DNA of 64,000 nucleotides from Ciona savignyi (Eukaryota; Chordata; Ascidiacea; Phlebobranchia; Cionidae): positions 220,826 to 284,825 of the forward strand of contig CH000040.1 in NCBI GenBank assembly GCA_000149265.1, written 5' to 3'. The notes below the pieces were generated by a model. It was not told where the DNA came from. It ran no database searches and worked only from the letters and a program-made list of their open reading frames with translations. A program made the translations under genes and the position numbers. Numbering within the stretch: the first letter of the stretch is position 1; each line of letters opens with the position of its first letter. Positions 1-9,844 of the stretch are shown here, piece by piece.

Positions 1-1460
1 TTGTATTTGATTGCAGTGTGTTGTATTTGATTACAGAGTGTTGTATTTGATTGCAGTGTGTTGTATTTGATTGAGTGTGTTGTATTTGATTAAGTGTGTT
101 GTATATGAATGCAGTGTGTTGTATTTGATTGCAGTGTGTTGTATTTGATTGCAGTGTGTTGTATTTGATTAAGTGTGTTGTATTTGATTGCAGTGTGTTG
201 TATTTGATTGCAGTGTGTTGTATTTGATTGCAGTGTGTTGTATTTGATTGCAGTGTGTTGTATTTGATTGCAGTGTGTTGTATTTGATTAAGTGTGTTGT
301 ATTTGATTAAGTGTGTTGTATTTGATTGCAGTGTGTTGTATATGATTGCAGTGTGTTGTATATGATTGCAGTGTGTTGTATTTGATTGCAGTGTGTTGTA
401 TTTGATTGCAGTGTGTTGTATTTGATTACAGAGTGTTGTATTTGATTGCAGTGTGTTGTATTTGATTGAGTGTGTTGTATTTGATTAAGTGTGTTGTATA
501 TGAATGCAGTGTGTTGTATTTGATTGCAGTGTGTTGTATTTGATTGCAGTGTGTTGTATTTGATTAAGTGTGTTGTATTTGATTGCAGTGTGTTGTATTT
601 GATTGCAGTGTGTTGTATTTGATTGCAGTGTGTTGTATTTGATTGCAGTGTGTTGTATTTGATTGCAGTGTGTTGTATTTGATTAAGTGTGTTGTATTTG
701 ATTAAGTGTGTTGTATTTGATTGCAGTGTGTTGTATATGATTGCAGTGTGTTGTATATGATTGCAGTGTGTTGTATTTGATTGCAGTGTGTTGTATTTGA
801 TTGCAGTGTGTTGTATTTGATTGCAGTGTGTTGTATTTGATTGCAGTGTGTTGTATTTGATTGCAGTGTGTTGTATTTGATTGCAGTGTGTTGTATTTGA
901 TTGCAGTGTGTTGTATTTGATTAAGTGTGTTGTAGATTTGATTAAGTGTGTTGTATTTGATTGCAGTGTGTTGTATATGATTGCAGTGTGTTGTATATGA
1001 TTGCAGTGTGTTGTATTTGATTGCAGTGTGTTGTATTTGATTGCAGTGTGTTGTATTTGATTGCAGTGTGTTGTATTTGATTGCAGTGTGTTGTATTTGA
1101 TTAAGTGTGTTGTATTTGATTAAGTGTGTTGTATTTGATTGCAGTGTGTTGTATATGATTGCAGTGTGTTGTATATGATTGCAGTGTGTTGTATTTGAAT
1201 TGCAGTGTGTTGTATATGATTGCAGTGTGTTGTATTTGATTGCAGTGTGTTGTATTTGATTGCAGTGTGTTGTATTTGATTGCAGTGTGTTGTATATGAT
1301 TGCAGTGTGTTGTATATGATTGCAGTGTGTTGTATTTGATTGCAGTGTGTTGTATTTGATTAAGTGTGTTGTATATGATTGCAGTGTGTTGTATTTGATT
1401 GCAGTGTGTTGTATATGATTGCAGTGTGGTGTATTTGATTGCAGTGTGGTGTATTTGATT
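1..1460. repeat. 20-bp satellite array with 395-bp higher-order period
   Basis: About 70 head-to-tail copies of a 20-base unit (GCAGTGTGTTGTATTTGATT) are visible. Variants lack the GCA (unit ending TTAAGTG) or read TATATGATT. Rare variants recur at fixed spacing: TTACAGAGTG at 31 and 426, and GTATATGAAT at 101 and 496. This gives a higher-order period of 395 bases. The array runs off the left edge. It lies in the intron that follows the exon at 1473-1635 of the minus-strand gene. The unit matches part of the SINE-B consensus found elsewhere in the window, for example near 15790-15820 and 20218-20240. The long open frame on its minus strand is a by-product of a repeat without stops. Confidence 0.95.
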
Positions 1461-1472
1461 GAGGCTACTCAC

Positions 1473-1635
1473 AGCAATAATCCAGTTTCGAAGCATCCAA
1501 GGTTACAATGCATGGGCGTGTTTCTTTCACGAATTCATGAACAAGAGGAATCATATCACGGTGACGATGCATCCATGAGTGAATCACGTGATAAAATATG
1601 AATAATGATGTCATAACCACATTGTGGTCTGGCAC
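1473..1635 (-). CDS. Gene A exon 10
   Basis: 54 codons plus one base (residues 337-390). Acceptor TACCCAG, donor GTGAGT. The donor lies 12 bases from the edge of the satellite array, which therefore begins the next intron. The gene continues beyond the window. Confidence 0.7.
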
Positions 1636-4600
1636 CTGGGTAAGGAAGATATTACAGGGTATAAGGGAATTTCAGCATGTGCTGGAAAAATGGTATGCTT
1701 CTTGGTCAAATGCGGGACACTTACACCAAAATCTATGATAAAATATTAAAAAGTTTAATTAAATTGCGACTTTAAAAAAACTTCGATAAAATGACAAAAA
1801 GGGCCGATTAAAAGCTAAATTAAAGCAAAACTAAAAGCGCAATAAAAACTAATTTACTAAGATCAATCAGAAAATGAAGAATATTGAAACAACAATCAAT
1901 TTGCGTAATTCTAAAAAAGCATTATACAACTTGGGGCAATCGTCTGATATAATTAAGACGATCTTTTAGTTTTGGTAGAACCCATTAATCCATGGGGTTC
2001 ACACAATGCCTGTAAAGTGCCTTGCTGAGGGGACACAACTAACTAGCTAGCGACGAGTTTCACTAATCGAAGTTATTCTTAAACACATACCGAAATTTTT
2101 TTGGTCAAACATAGATGATATTCATATATTACCTGTTCATTGTAAAAAGATTTGCAAAGAACCAGTTTCTTTACAAGCGGTAAAATGCTGGACCACTGTA
2201 AAATAGATTTTTTAATAACACACATGAAATTATTGAAATAAAATATTCTTACGTTTAATGTTGAATCAGTTTTTCTTTTCTCCAACGATTTTAAAACCTC
2301 ATGCAAAAGCTGGAAGGGTGAATTCTATTAGTAATGGAGGAAAAGTATTCTGAGAAAAAATATAAGACCAGAAAACAATAAATTTTATCTTAATAAGACA
2401 TTTTTTAGAAAATACTTGTTCCATTAGTGTTTTGGTATTTTCTAAATCGTCATATAATGATACTCGGACTATCTTACAACCCAGAACTTTTAATGAACTT
2501 ATGGTATTAATACTGGTTAATAAAAAAGGAGGGTAAATAAGAAAAAAATGCTAAATTAATGGAAATAGAACAAAACTGTTAAATTAGTGCACATAGAATA
2601 AAAAAATGTTAAATTAATGCACATAGAGAATAGAAAGCAAAATAACTGAAATGTTAAAATACCCACCCTACTTAATACCCGGCAATGTTGAATGGAATCT
2701 TCTGAATTGAAATCTAAACAAAATATATTGTATTAGTCCAGGGGTGTGCAACTTCTTTCTGTGGGCCAGATGTAGAAAAATGAAGTTCTTGGCGGGCAGG
2801 ATTATCACATAAATTGTATTCAATATCCTAATTACGGGATATATATTAGATACAGTCTGCAGGCCGGTAAAAATCCCTTTTACAGACCGGACCCAGTCAA
2901 ATGATGCACGTGCCTATATTAGAGGATAAAAGGATTTGGACGCTTTAATTTGGCTGCAGCGTTAGGATGAGATGTCCCGGTTTTATTACTGTGTGTGGGA
3001 TTACATAGAAAGCATTATCACACAGGCACTCAGTATAATACCTTGCGAAATATATTACATGTTGTCAGAAGTCACAAAAAATAAAACAATTAAAAAATGC
3101 GGTAGGTTCTGCATTTTAAGTTTAATAATTTAAATATACGTTGAAACATCCTTGAGTCACAAATAACTTTGTCATTCCACAAACAATCTTAGTACAATGC
3201 AAAGGCAGTTTTAAAATAATTGATACAAACAGCATTATGCAAAGTTCTTAGGTGCATAGGTATGAGAATTTAAGTTTTCTTTCACCACTGTGGATGTTGT
3301 GGGTGTTGATGTTAAAAAGTGTTGATTTTATCTTTCATTATTGCGTCACGCTATTTTGGATGGTAAAAAAAATTTGCTGTTTTTTGAAAATTATTTCTTT
3401 ATAATTAAGCAAAATCCGTGAAAATGAATTTTCCTACCTCTAAGATTTTGTTCTGTTTCTTTTGAAATGTCGTAGAATTCTTGTAAAACGCTCAATAAAT
3501 CCGAGGGTCGGTGTCGGCTGCATTGTTTATTTTCACTCCCGTTCACGCTTTGTAATTTCACGAACACGGAGATAATATTAACAACCGGCGTCACGACAGG
3601 AGGGAGACAGGTCACATGATCGAGAGCCATAGAAATAACATTTGAAATACTGATGGAATGGCAAAGACATAGAGATTGTTTGACGGAGGAAAAAACAACA
3701 AGGTTGATCAGGTATTGAGTGAATACTGATGCCGAAATACCGTTTCCTGAAAGTTAAAATTGCACAGATATAAAAACAAAAAAGTAAATATTAAATTAAA
3801 TCTGCTATGTAATTTTTTAGACATTTACTAATTTACGGCAGATGAACAAAATTTTTCAAATATAAAAAATCAATTTATTATTTAATAACACTGTAACTAC
3901 CTATGGCAGAGGTTGGCAACCTGTGGCTCCTTTATCTTTCTGATGCGGCTGTTATTAAATTTATTGGTACCAATAGTGTCGCAAGCACAATTTAATAATT
4001 TTAATATGCATGCATAAGTAAAACAAAAAGAACACTCGCATCTTTATCTCACACAGTATTGTTTTCCTTTTATCGCAAATATATTAATAGTTTTGCGGCT
4101 TTTAGTGACTTTTATTTTTAAAGTGGAATATGAGTTAAAATGGCTCTTTAAGTGCAAAAGGTTGCCCAACCCTACCTAGGACAACAATATAAATTACTAG
4201 AATGCAGTAAAAAACATCCAACCCGAGTTGTGGGTTTAACTACCTATGGCAGAGGTTGGCAACCTGTGGCTCCTTTATCCTTCTGATCTCCTTTAGCTAC
4301 TGTCGAAAGCGCCTAATATGTTTAATACCCATGCATAAGTGAAATAAACAGAAGAACACTCATGCCGTGTCTTTATCTTACACGTTATTGTTTTCTTTTT
4401 TTGCGTGAATATTATTGTTTGTTTTTTTATCGTTAAAATAAAAGTTAAAATGGCTCTTTAAGTGCAAAAGGTTGCCGACCCCTGAACTATGGCAAAAATA
4501 TACATATCTGGAATGCAATAATAAAACATACAACCCACACCTAACACACCGTACCCCAGACCCCTTACACTGCACACACACTCCATTAACACCCGACACA

Positions 4601-7600
4601 CACACCAAAACCCTTCCCCAACCAACCTACACATACCACTTAACCACCAACCCCACCCCCTCCACACCTCCCCACCCCCCACTCTACACACATTCAACCC
4701 CCCCACCTCTTCACACATCCAACAACACCACCCCACCTCTCCACACATCCAACAACACCACCTCACACTCACCATCAGCCGAATGAAGAAGCAACGATAA
4801 CAACTTGCACCGAGCCAAGCAGACAACGAGACAATCATCATTATGACACGTACAAGTGCTTGTCACCTCTATACTGCGGATCTTGTTATAGATGTATTTC
4901 ATCACCTGCATGTTTAAGGGTAAAGGGGATTTATTATGGGTATTAAGGGTAGGGTGACATTTAAGCATTAAGGGGGTTACAGTAAGGTGTTTATGGAAAG
5001 TGGGGTGGGGGTAACATTTGAACGTTTACAGGGGTAAAAAGGGGGCATCGTTTAATAATGTTGCTGAGGTCATATATGGGTTGAAAATAGGGTGTGGCAT
5101 TTAATTATTTAGGGTTATTTTAAGCATGCATGTTTAAGTTTGGAGCGTATAAACTGTAGAGGGGTGAGGTAATATTTGAAAGTTTACAGGGGGTTACATT
5201 TTGGTGTTTAGAAAAAGGGGATATTGTAACATTTAACCATTTAGCGAAGGGCTGGTAGAGGGGGTACTAAGTCATTTTGGGAATTGGGAAAAATTAAGGG
5301 GTTTGGGAAAGGAGGTAAGTAGGACGGTAGGTAACATTTAAGTGTTTCAGAGGGTAACACGCTTAGGGAAAAGATGAGTCAGGTGGCAGCATTTAAGTGG
5401 TTAGGGAAAATGGGAATACAATTAAGCCATTTAGCAAAGGGGGTAACATTTACAAACATTTTTGAACAAACCAACTTTTACATCGAACTTGAAAATTAAT
5501 TAATCTTGAGATAAATCGGTTTAAAAAAAAGTTAAAACTTACATCATAATTATTCTTTGATTTAGTTTTTACAAGTCGAAGCAAAATCGTCAGAATTGCC
5601 TCAAGTTTAACAAATAAATCTTCAATATTCTCTCTTGGAACTCTGTAATTATCAAATTGTTAAGTTCTTCAATTATTTAGGAGCATGGGAATAAAAACAG
5701 AAAGAACACTAAATATTACGGAGTATAACGTACCGTATGGAGTTAGTTAGTTTATTTAAATATTTAAAATTTATTTTTCTCGAAAAAAAATAACTTCTTG
5801 CATACTTGGATATTCATTGGATTGTACACTCATCAATCAATTCATCAAATAATTTAAACTAAATGCCAAGCGATAAAATGACTTTAGGAGTCAAACCATT
5901 ATTCAGAAAATTTCTAAACAATTAAATAAACTTTTAGAATTTTTCTAAAAAGCTTTAAAGTTATTAAAAATACTTTCTAAAAGAAAGTTTTTCTATGAAG
6001 TTACAAGAGGCAAAAAATCTGCATTTTTACACAAAGCCCTATATTTTATTTCAGCATGCCACGGTATTGTACCATGCATTTTGCCCTGCACATATAACAA
6101 CAGTGTCACATAATATATACAAGCCAATATATACAAGCAACCAAACAAACCTAGCTTCTGCTTGCTTGACCAGCTGATATGTTATTTTCTCCAACCCCCA
6201 ATCAGGAATATCATGATTATCGTTGTAGTGATCAACAGTGTAAGACAAGCACGTTGTACAAATGTCAACAACAATCAAGATGGATGTTACATCACTTTCA
6301 TTTTCTAAACTCTGGAAAATTAAAAAAGTCAATTATCAGGTAAAAGTAAACGTGGGTGCAGTGCCGAAAAAAGTGTCTGAGTGTTAATGTCATTTCATCC
6401 GCATCGTTTAAAAAAATAGAAATATTTTGGTGTTGTGATGTATTGAAAGCTACTATTTCAGCATATTTTCCAAGCACTACATGGTTGTCTCTTTCATTTT
6501 CTAAACTCTGAAAGTATAAAAAAGTCTATCATACTGTTACAGTATACGTGGTTGTGTTGCTGGGAAAAAAATGAAGTGTTCGTGTAAAAACATTTAAACA
6601 TGTATTGGTAGCAAGGTCGTTTCGCCAACCTTGTTAAAAGAAAACACATTTTTTGTGTAAGTATTTGATTGCTACCCTTCTAGCACTACATGGTTGTCAT
6701 GGTTGTAATGTTTACATCAGCACATTATGTGTTGGTCATTTTAAGGAAAACTTAGTTCATATAAGAGGTTCTAGGTGTGCTTTTACAAGTCAATACCTGA
6801 ATGCATAATAAAATAACTTTCTTTTGGGTAGGTTATTTTATATGTATATAGCAGGCTTTACCTGTACACATCTAGGTAGACTTTTCATATCTATGGTAGG
6901 ATACTTGAAACTAAAACAAGCCAGTCTTGGGCACGCCATTTAGCGGACATTGACTAGGCATGAATCAAGTGGTTTAATAGGTTCTGGGTTAAGCATATAC
7001 TAGAGCACTGTCTCCATTGTTAACATACTGCAATAGCTGTGGTAACCAGAGTGTGGGCACAAAACAATTCAAATATCCTCTGCGATACAACAGAATTTTA
7101 AATTGATTTAAACTTTCTAACAAAAAATAAAACAAACTAACCACAGTGGTATAATGTAGAACAGTGTAAACGTATTTGTAAAACTTCTTCTTGTCATTTT
7201 GAGCGAGCTGTAGTTTGGCCTGAAAACGATACATGTATTAGGAAGCCAGATTTTGTGAGTAAAAATTAGTTTTCCGATTTCAGGGTATAAACATGAAAAC
7301 TGGTTGTTTATGCATGGCTGATAGACTAGCATGGGTAGACTGATGGAAATTATTTAATCGAAACCAGCCTGGCTATTCGGTTGTGTCCTTGGTTAAATTA
7401 ATGGGTTCTAATAAAATAAGTGTCTCTGTTATACACAACACACTGCAAGAGCTTCAGTAACCAAATGTGATAACCAAATCAAATGTGCTTGAGGTGGTCT
7501 GGTGATTACTTGTACGTTAACGCTTCCTTGTTTTTCCATTCACAGTTGGATAAAACATAATTATCCTATGTTTTTCAGGAATGGTTGTACTGAAAGTGGA

Positions 7601-8121
7601 TAAATGGGGATAAATTGCTAGTTTTCTACTATTCGTTAAAAGAACAAATATGACTGATCTAAATAATTACGTAGAAAAGACCCAGTATGGAAAGTACGGC
7701 AGCTGCACACTCGAGTTTTTTTCCCTGCGTCTTTTGCACACTTGGGTAATTTCACACACGCTCGCGAGCTGGCAGTATAAACATCGTATAATTTCAAATA
7801 AACTTGTAAACCTACCTCTGGACCTCGGGTAATTTACTTTCCGTACATTTTTAGTTATATAGATAGATATGTTAGCTGACGGACCCGAAAGATATGAAAA
7901 GGAGATTGTGTGCACATTTGAAGTGTGCATTCTTGGACGTTTGCACACTGCACACTTAAATATATGGCGCGTGCACACTCGAGATCTCGGCGAAAATTGA
8001 CGTACTTTCCATACGGGGAAAAGACCAATATAAGTATCAGTTCACTTACCAGAACACTTTGAACATTGGTTGGTAAATGAGTTTCGTTTTGCTTTAAAAA
8101 GTCCACTAATTCCAACTCCAT
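1473..8121 (-). CDS. Gene A: unrecognised multi-exon helical protein, first 390 residues
   Basis: Ten exons join in perfect phase on the minus strand (8050-8121, 7142-7219, 6151-6311, 5543-5642, 4773-4905, 3438-3746, 2667-2701, 2253-2309, 2133-2195, 1473-1635). They give 1,171 coding bases and an open frame of 390 residues that continues past the left edge. The start is ATG at 8121, preceded by TTTAA with no nearby acceptor. The protein is leucine-rich and looks entirely alpha-helical, like a HEAT/ARM-type scaffold. I see no signal peptide, membrane span or catalytic motif. A stretch around residues 85-110 (DWGLEKI then a helical pair) faintly recalls the C-terminal region of FANCI, but the following exons do not fit, so I do not name it. 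The exon structure is well supported; the function is unknown. Confidence 0.75.
1943..2062 (-). repeat. SINE-B fragment
   Basis: Matches the middle of SINE-B in reverse: the segment from 'GGTAGAACCCATTAATCC' to 'CTAGCTAGCGACGAGTTT'. Intronic. Confidence 0.7.
2133..2195 (-). CDS. Gene A exon 9
   Basis: 21 codons between a TTTTACAG acceptor and a GTAATA donor, phase 0. Helical and hydrophobic with lysines. Confidence 0.7.
2253..2309 (-). CDS. Gene A exon 8
   Basis: 19 codons (LLHEVLKSLEKRKTDSTLN) between a CTTCCAG acceptor and a GTAAGA donor, phase 0. Confidence 0.7.
2667..2701 (-). CDS. Gene A exon 7 (35-base micro-exon)
   Basis: Needed to repair the phase between exons 6 and 8. It supplies two bases plus 11 codons and ends in phase 0. 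Acceptor AATTCAG, donor GTGGGT. The joined protein reads on into the leucine-rich exon 8. Phase logic supports it, but a 35-base exon could be chance. Confidence 0.5.
2739..2916. mobile_element. Short hAT-like non-autonomous element
   Basis: Starts CAGGGGTGTGCAAC and ends GATGCACGTGCCTA. Flanking octamers are TATTAGTC and TATTAGAG (6 of 8 match), as expected for a decayed 8-bp hAT target duplication. The interior (GGGCCAG, CAGTCTGCAGGCCGG) matches the element near 29426 in reverse. Confidence 0.6.
3438..3746 (-). CDS. Gene A exon 6
   Basis: The longest exon, residues 182-284 plus one base. Acceptor CTTTCAG, donor GTAGGA. The two-base entry phase matches exon 5 exactly. Helical, with many Val, Leu and Ser; polar C-terminal half. 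Confidence 0.75.
3907..4173. mobile_element. hAT-like MITE copy 1
   Basis: Begins CAGAGGTTGGCAACC and ends GGTTGCCCAACCCT. Flanks are ACCTATGG and ACCTAGGA. Same family as 4250-4484. Confidence 0.65.
4250..4484. mobile_element. hAT-like MITE copy 2
   Basis: Begins CAGAGGTTGGCAACC and ends GGTTGCCGACCCCTG. Flanks ACCTATGG and AACTATGG agree at 7 of 8 bases, an 8-bp target duplication typical of hAT. Its left 30 bases repeat those of copy 1, flank included. Confidence 0.7.
4560..4772. repeat. CA/CCA-rich low-complexity tract
   Basis: Almost no G on the plus strand; GT-rich in the transcript of gene A. It starts at the donor of exon 5. The frames that are open on both strands here are compositional artefacts. 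Confidence 0.85.
4773..4905 (-). CDS. Gene A exon 5
   Basis: Residues 138-181 plus one base. Acceptor ATGCAG, donor GTGAGT, immediately followed by a strongly GT-rich tract in the transcript (4560-4772). Confidence 0.7.
4910..5460. repeat. Degenerate G-rich minisatellite
   Basis: Repeated motifs such as 'GGGTAACATTTAAG' and 'GTTTAGGGAAAA' recur at irregular spacing of about 40 bases. Located in intron 4 of gene A. No coding signal. Confidence 0.6.
5543..5642 (-). CDS. Gene A exon 4
   Basis: One base completing codon 104 (Arg), then 33 codons. Acceptor ATTACAG, donor GTAAGT. Amphipathic leucine-rich helix. Confidence 0.75.
6151..6311 (-). CDS. Gene A exon 3
   Basis: Residues 51-103 plus two bases of codon 104. 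The acceptor is TTTTCCAG and the donor GTTTGT. It contains the motif DIPDWGLEKI. The first 18 bases and the acceptor are repeated at 6490-6540. Confidence 0.7.
6490..6540 (-). pseudogene. Duplicated 5' edge of gene A exon 3
   Basis: Repeats 6294-6345 closely (TTTCATTTTCTAAACTCTG), that is, the acceptor and the first six codons of exon 3. Similarity then stops. It lies in intron 2 and could act as a decoy acceptor. Confidence 0.55.
6541..7141. other. Intron stretch without recognised features
   Basis: Intron 2 of gene A. I see only short local echoes such as 'CACTACATGGTTGTC', at 6476 and 6692. Confidence 0.5.
7142..7219 (-). CDS. Gene A exon 2
   Basis: 26 codons (residues 25-50) between a TTTTCAG acceptor and a GTTAGT donor, phase 0 at both ends. 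Lysine- and tyrosine-rich. Confidence 0.65.
7360..7571 (+). repeat. SINE-B, 5'-truncated
   Basis: Shows CGGTTGTGTCCTTGG, then ATGGGTTCTAAT, ACACAACACACTGCAA and the tail 'TTCCATTCACAGTTGGATA', in SINE-B order. Confidence 0.75.
7683..8018. mobile_element. MITE with 8-bp target duplication
   Basis: Terminal inverted repeats of about 18 bases (CAGTATGGAAAGTACG on the left; the right end is the complement of CCCCGTATGGAAAGTACG). Both sides carry the octamer AAAAGACC (7675-7682 and 8019-8026). A second inverted pair, TGCACACTCGAG, lies inside. Intron 1 of gene A. Confidence 0.8.
8050..8121 (-). CDS. Gene A exon 1
   Basis: Encodes residues 1-24, starting MELELVDFL. The donor is GTAAGT after CTG, in phase 0. 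Confidence 0.65.
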
Positions 8122-8781
8122 TTAAATTTTAAGGTCGAAATTAAAAAATTCTTTAACATCTAAATAAATTCTAGTGTACTTAACACCTGAGCAAAGGCTT
8201 TGTAGAAAACATAAAAAGTTTTTTTTACATGTCCGTTCTCTGTTAGGGGTACTAAAGGAAAAAGGAGGTGGGAAACTGGTAACTAAACAGACTATTTGGG
8301 CATATTCCCCTCCTATTTTTCAATTTGTTTTTTCTTTGCTGCAGCGTTAACCACCAAAATTTCGAAAACACAAAGCATGTCATGTATATATATACCAAAA
8401 CAAATATGAATTTTGTATTTCCGTAATATTTATAAGATTGACGGCTCAGTCAGTCTATCTATTAATTTACTTGATTTATTAATCGACGTAAGTGTAGATG
8501 AACGGTTTTTACCACTTTTACTGTAATTTAGATCGTATTTACATCAGAAAACGAAAATTAAGATTAACTAAATTATTTTACGCTGCTATCTATCGCGATA
8601 ATATATTTCGAACGAAAAAAATCCGAATTTAAGAATCAAAACGTAAACAAAAATCTCAAAGGCAAGAAACACGTCCAGCTGTTTACTAAATTCATGGGGT
8701 TTTTAAATGCCCGCGAAAATGAATACGCCATAGAAATAATATTTAAATATTTTAAAGATACGATATAATAGGATGCATGTT

Positions 8782-8895
8782 GTACGGTCGTGTGGCCGAA
8801 TGGTTAACGCGACAATATATATATATATCGATTCCTATGCAAAAACATCCAAGTGCCGAGCCTACCATGGGTTCGAAACTTATCTCGGTAAAATA
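8782..8895 (+). repeat. SINE-A copy
   Basis: tRNA-derived head (GTGTGGCCGAATGGTTAACG resembles a Pol III A box) and a B-box-like 'GGGTTCGAAACT', ending 'CTCGGTAAAA'. Confidence 0.8.
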
Positions 8896-9658
8896 TAAGA
8901 TATGATGTACGGTTGTGTGACGCGACTCGTGTCTCATGTAGTAAAATGATTAACGCGACTGTCACCCTGGCCAGCATAAACTATGTTTTCTTTTCTATAA
9001 TGTTATTGTGACACTGTGTTTTTTTTTTCTTTATTTATATTATAAAAAATGGTGATTGTTACTATTATAAAAATTATCATGCTGACCAAAATAAAAATCT
9101 TGAATCTTGAATCTTGATACAGAAAATGTCTTGTTGATGACCCCATCATGGGTTCGAAACTATTTGACTTTTTGGTCTTTCGCTGCATCCCTTACACTAT
9201 ATTACTGTGCATTATAGTTGTTAACATTTTATGACATCATGAATTTAAAAAATAAACTTAAAATCTGCTGACGCTTCAACCGAGCGACCTAATTCAACAA
9301 AACGAACGCGCAGTAATAGGCTATGCTTGTTTTTCACGGTCACTAGCAGACGTCGCCTTAACTCGGTGTATTAATGAGTAGAACTTATACAGTAGAAACG
9401 CCTCAACCATACACAACACACTACGATAGATCATGTAAACCAGAGATAAACGAGAGAAAGCAATTTTAGACATTTGGTTGTCCGTGTTAACCCTCTTGTG
9501 TTTCCTATCCACTGCCAATCACCTTCTAGAGACACACAAAAAAAACAAGTTTTAACTTTTAAGTTTAATCTCATTTGGCACTAATCTCGTACGGCTTCTC
9601 AAAACAATGTGACGAAATTGAAGAAGTTACAAATAGTGTCCTCCTCATTAAAATCAAA

Positions 9659-9844
9659 TCACAGTTCCTCTCTTGGCTCTTCCTTGAGATCATCCGGACT
9701 CCCATATATTCCTTCCTCCGAGAAATCACGCCCCCGATCCCCCAAAAGCTCCTTCAATTGATCACTAGTCACAGCATACCCTTCAGCAACTGTTAGGATC
9801 CCATCCCCGTTGGTGTCGAATTTATCAAAGAAAGCTTCCACGGC
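9659..9844 (-). CDS. Gene B duplicated terminal exon (distal copy)
   Basis: Same 62-codon length as the exon at 11484-11669. It has an intact acceptor (ATTACAG), EF-hand loop DTNGDG, the same REEL end, and TGA in place of TAA. There is no frameshift or premature stop. Use would require skipping the proximal copy and its polyadenylation site. It may be an alternative last exon or a young relic. Confidence 0.6.
   Translation of the reverse strand, partial: AVEAFFDKFDTNGDGILTVAEGYAVTSDQLKELLGDRGRDFSEEGIYGSPDDLKEEPREEL

Noticed and set aside
1101-1496. 131-codon minus ORF over the 20-base satellite
   Set aside because: The unit lacks stops in that frame, so the repeat itself keeps it open. The protein is a periodic HTAI/NTLQ string.
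4458-4841. 127-codon minus ORF rich in Trp, Gly and Cys
   Set aside because: Mostly the CA-rich tract read backwards; only 4773-4841 is real coding and in another frame.
5543-6311. Naming gene A as FANCI from the DWGLEKI region
   Set aside because: The similarity covers one short helical pair, and the following 250 residues do not match the FANCI C-terminus.
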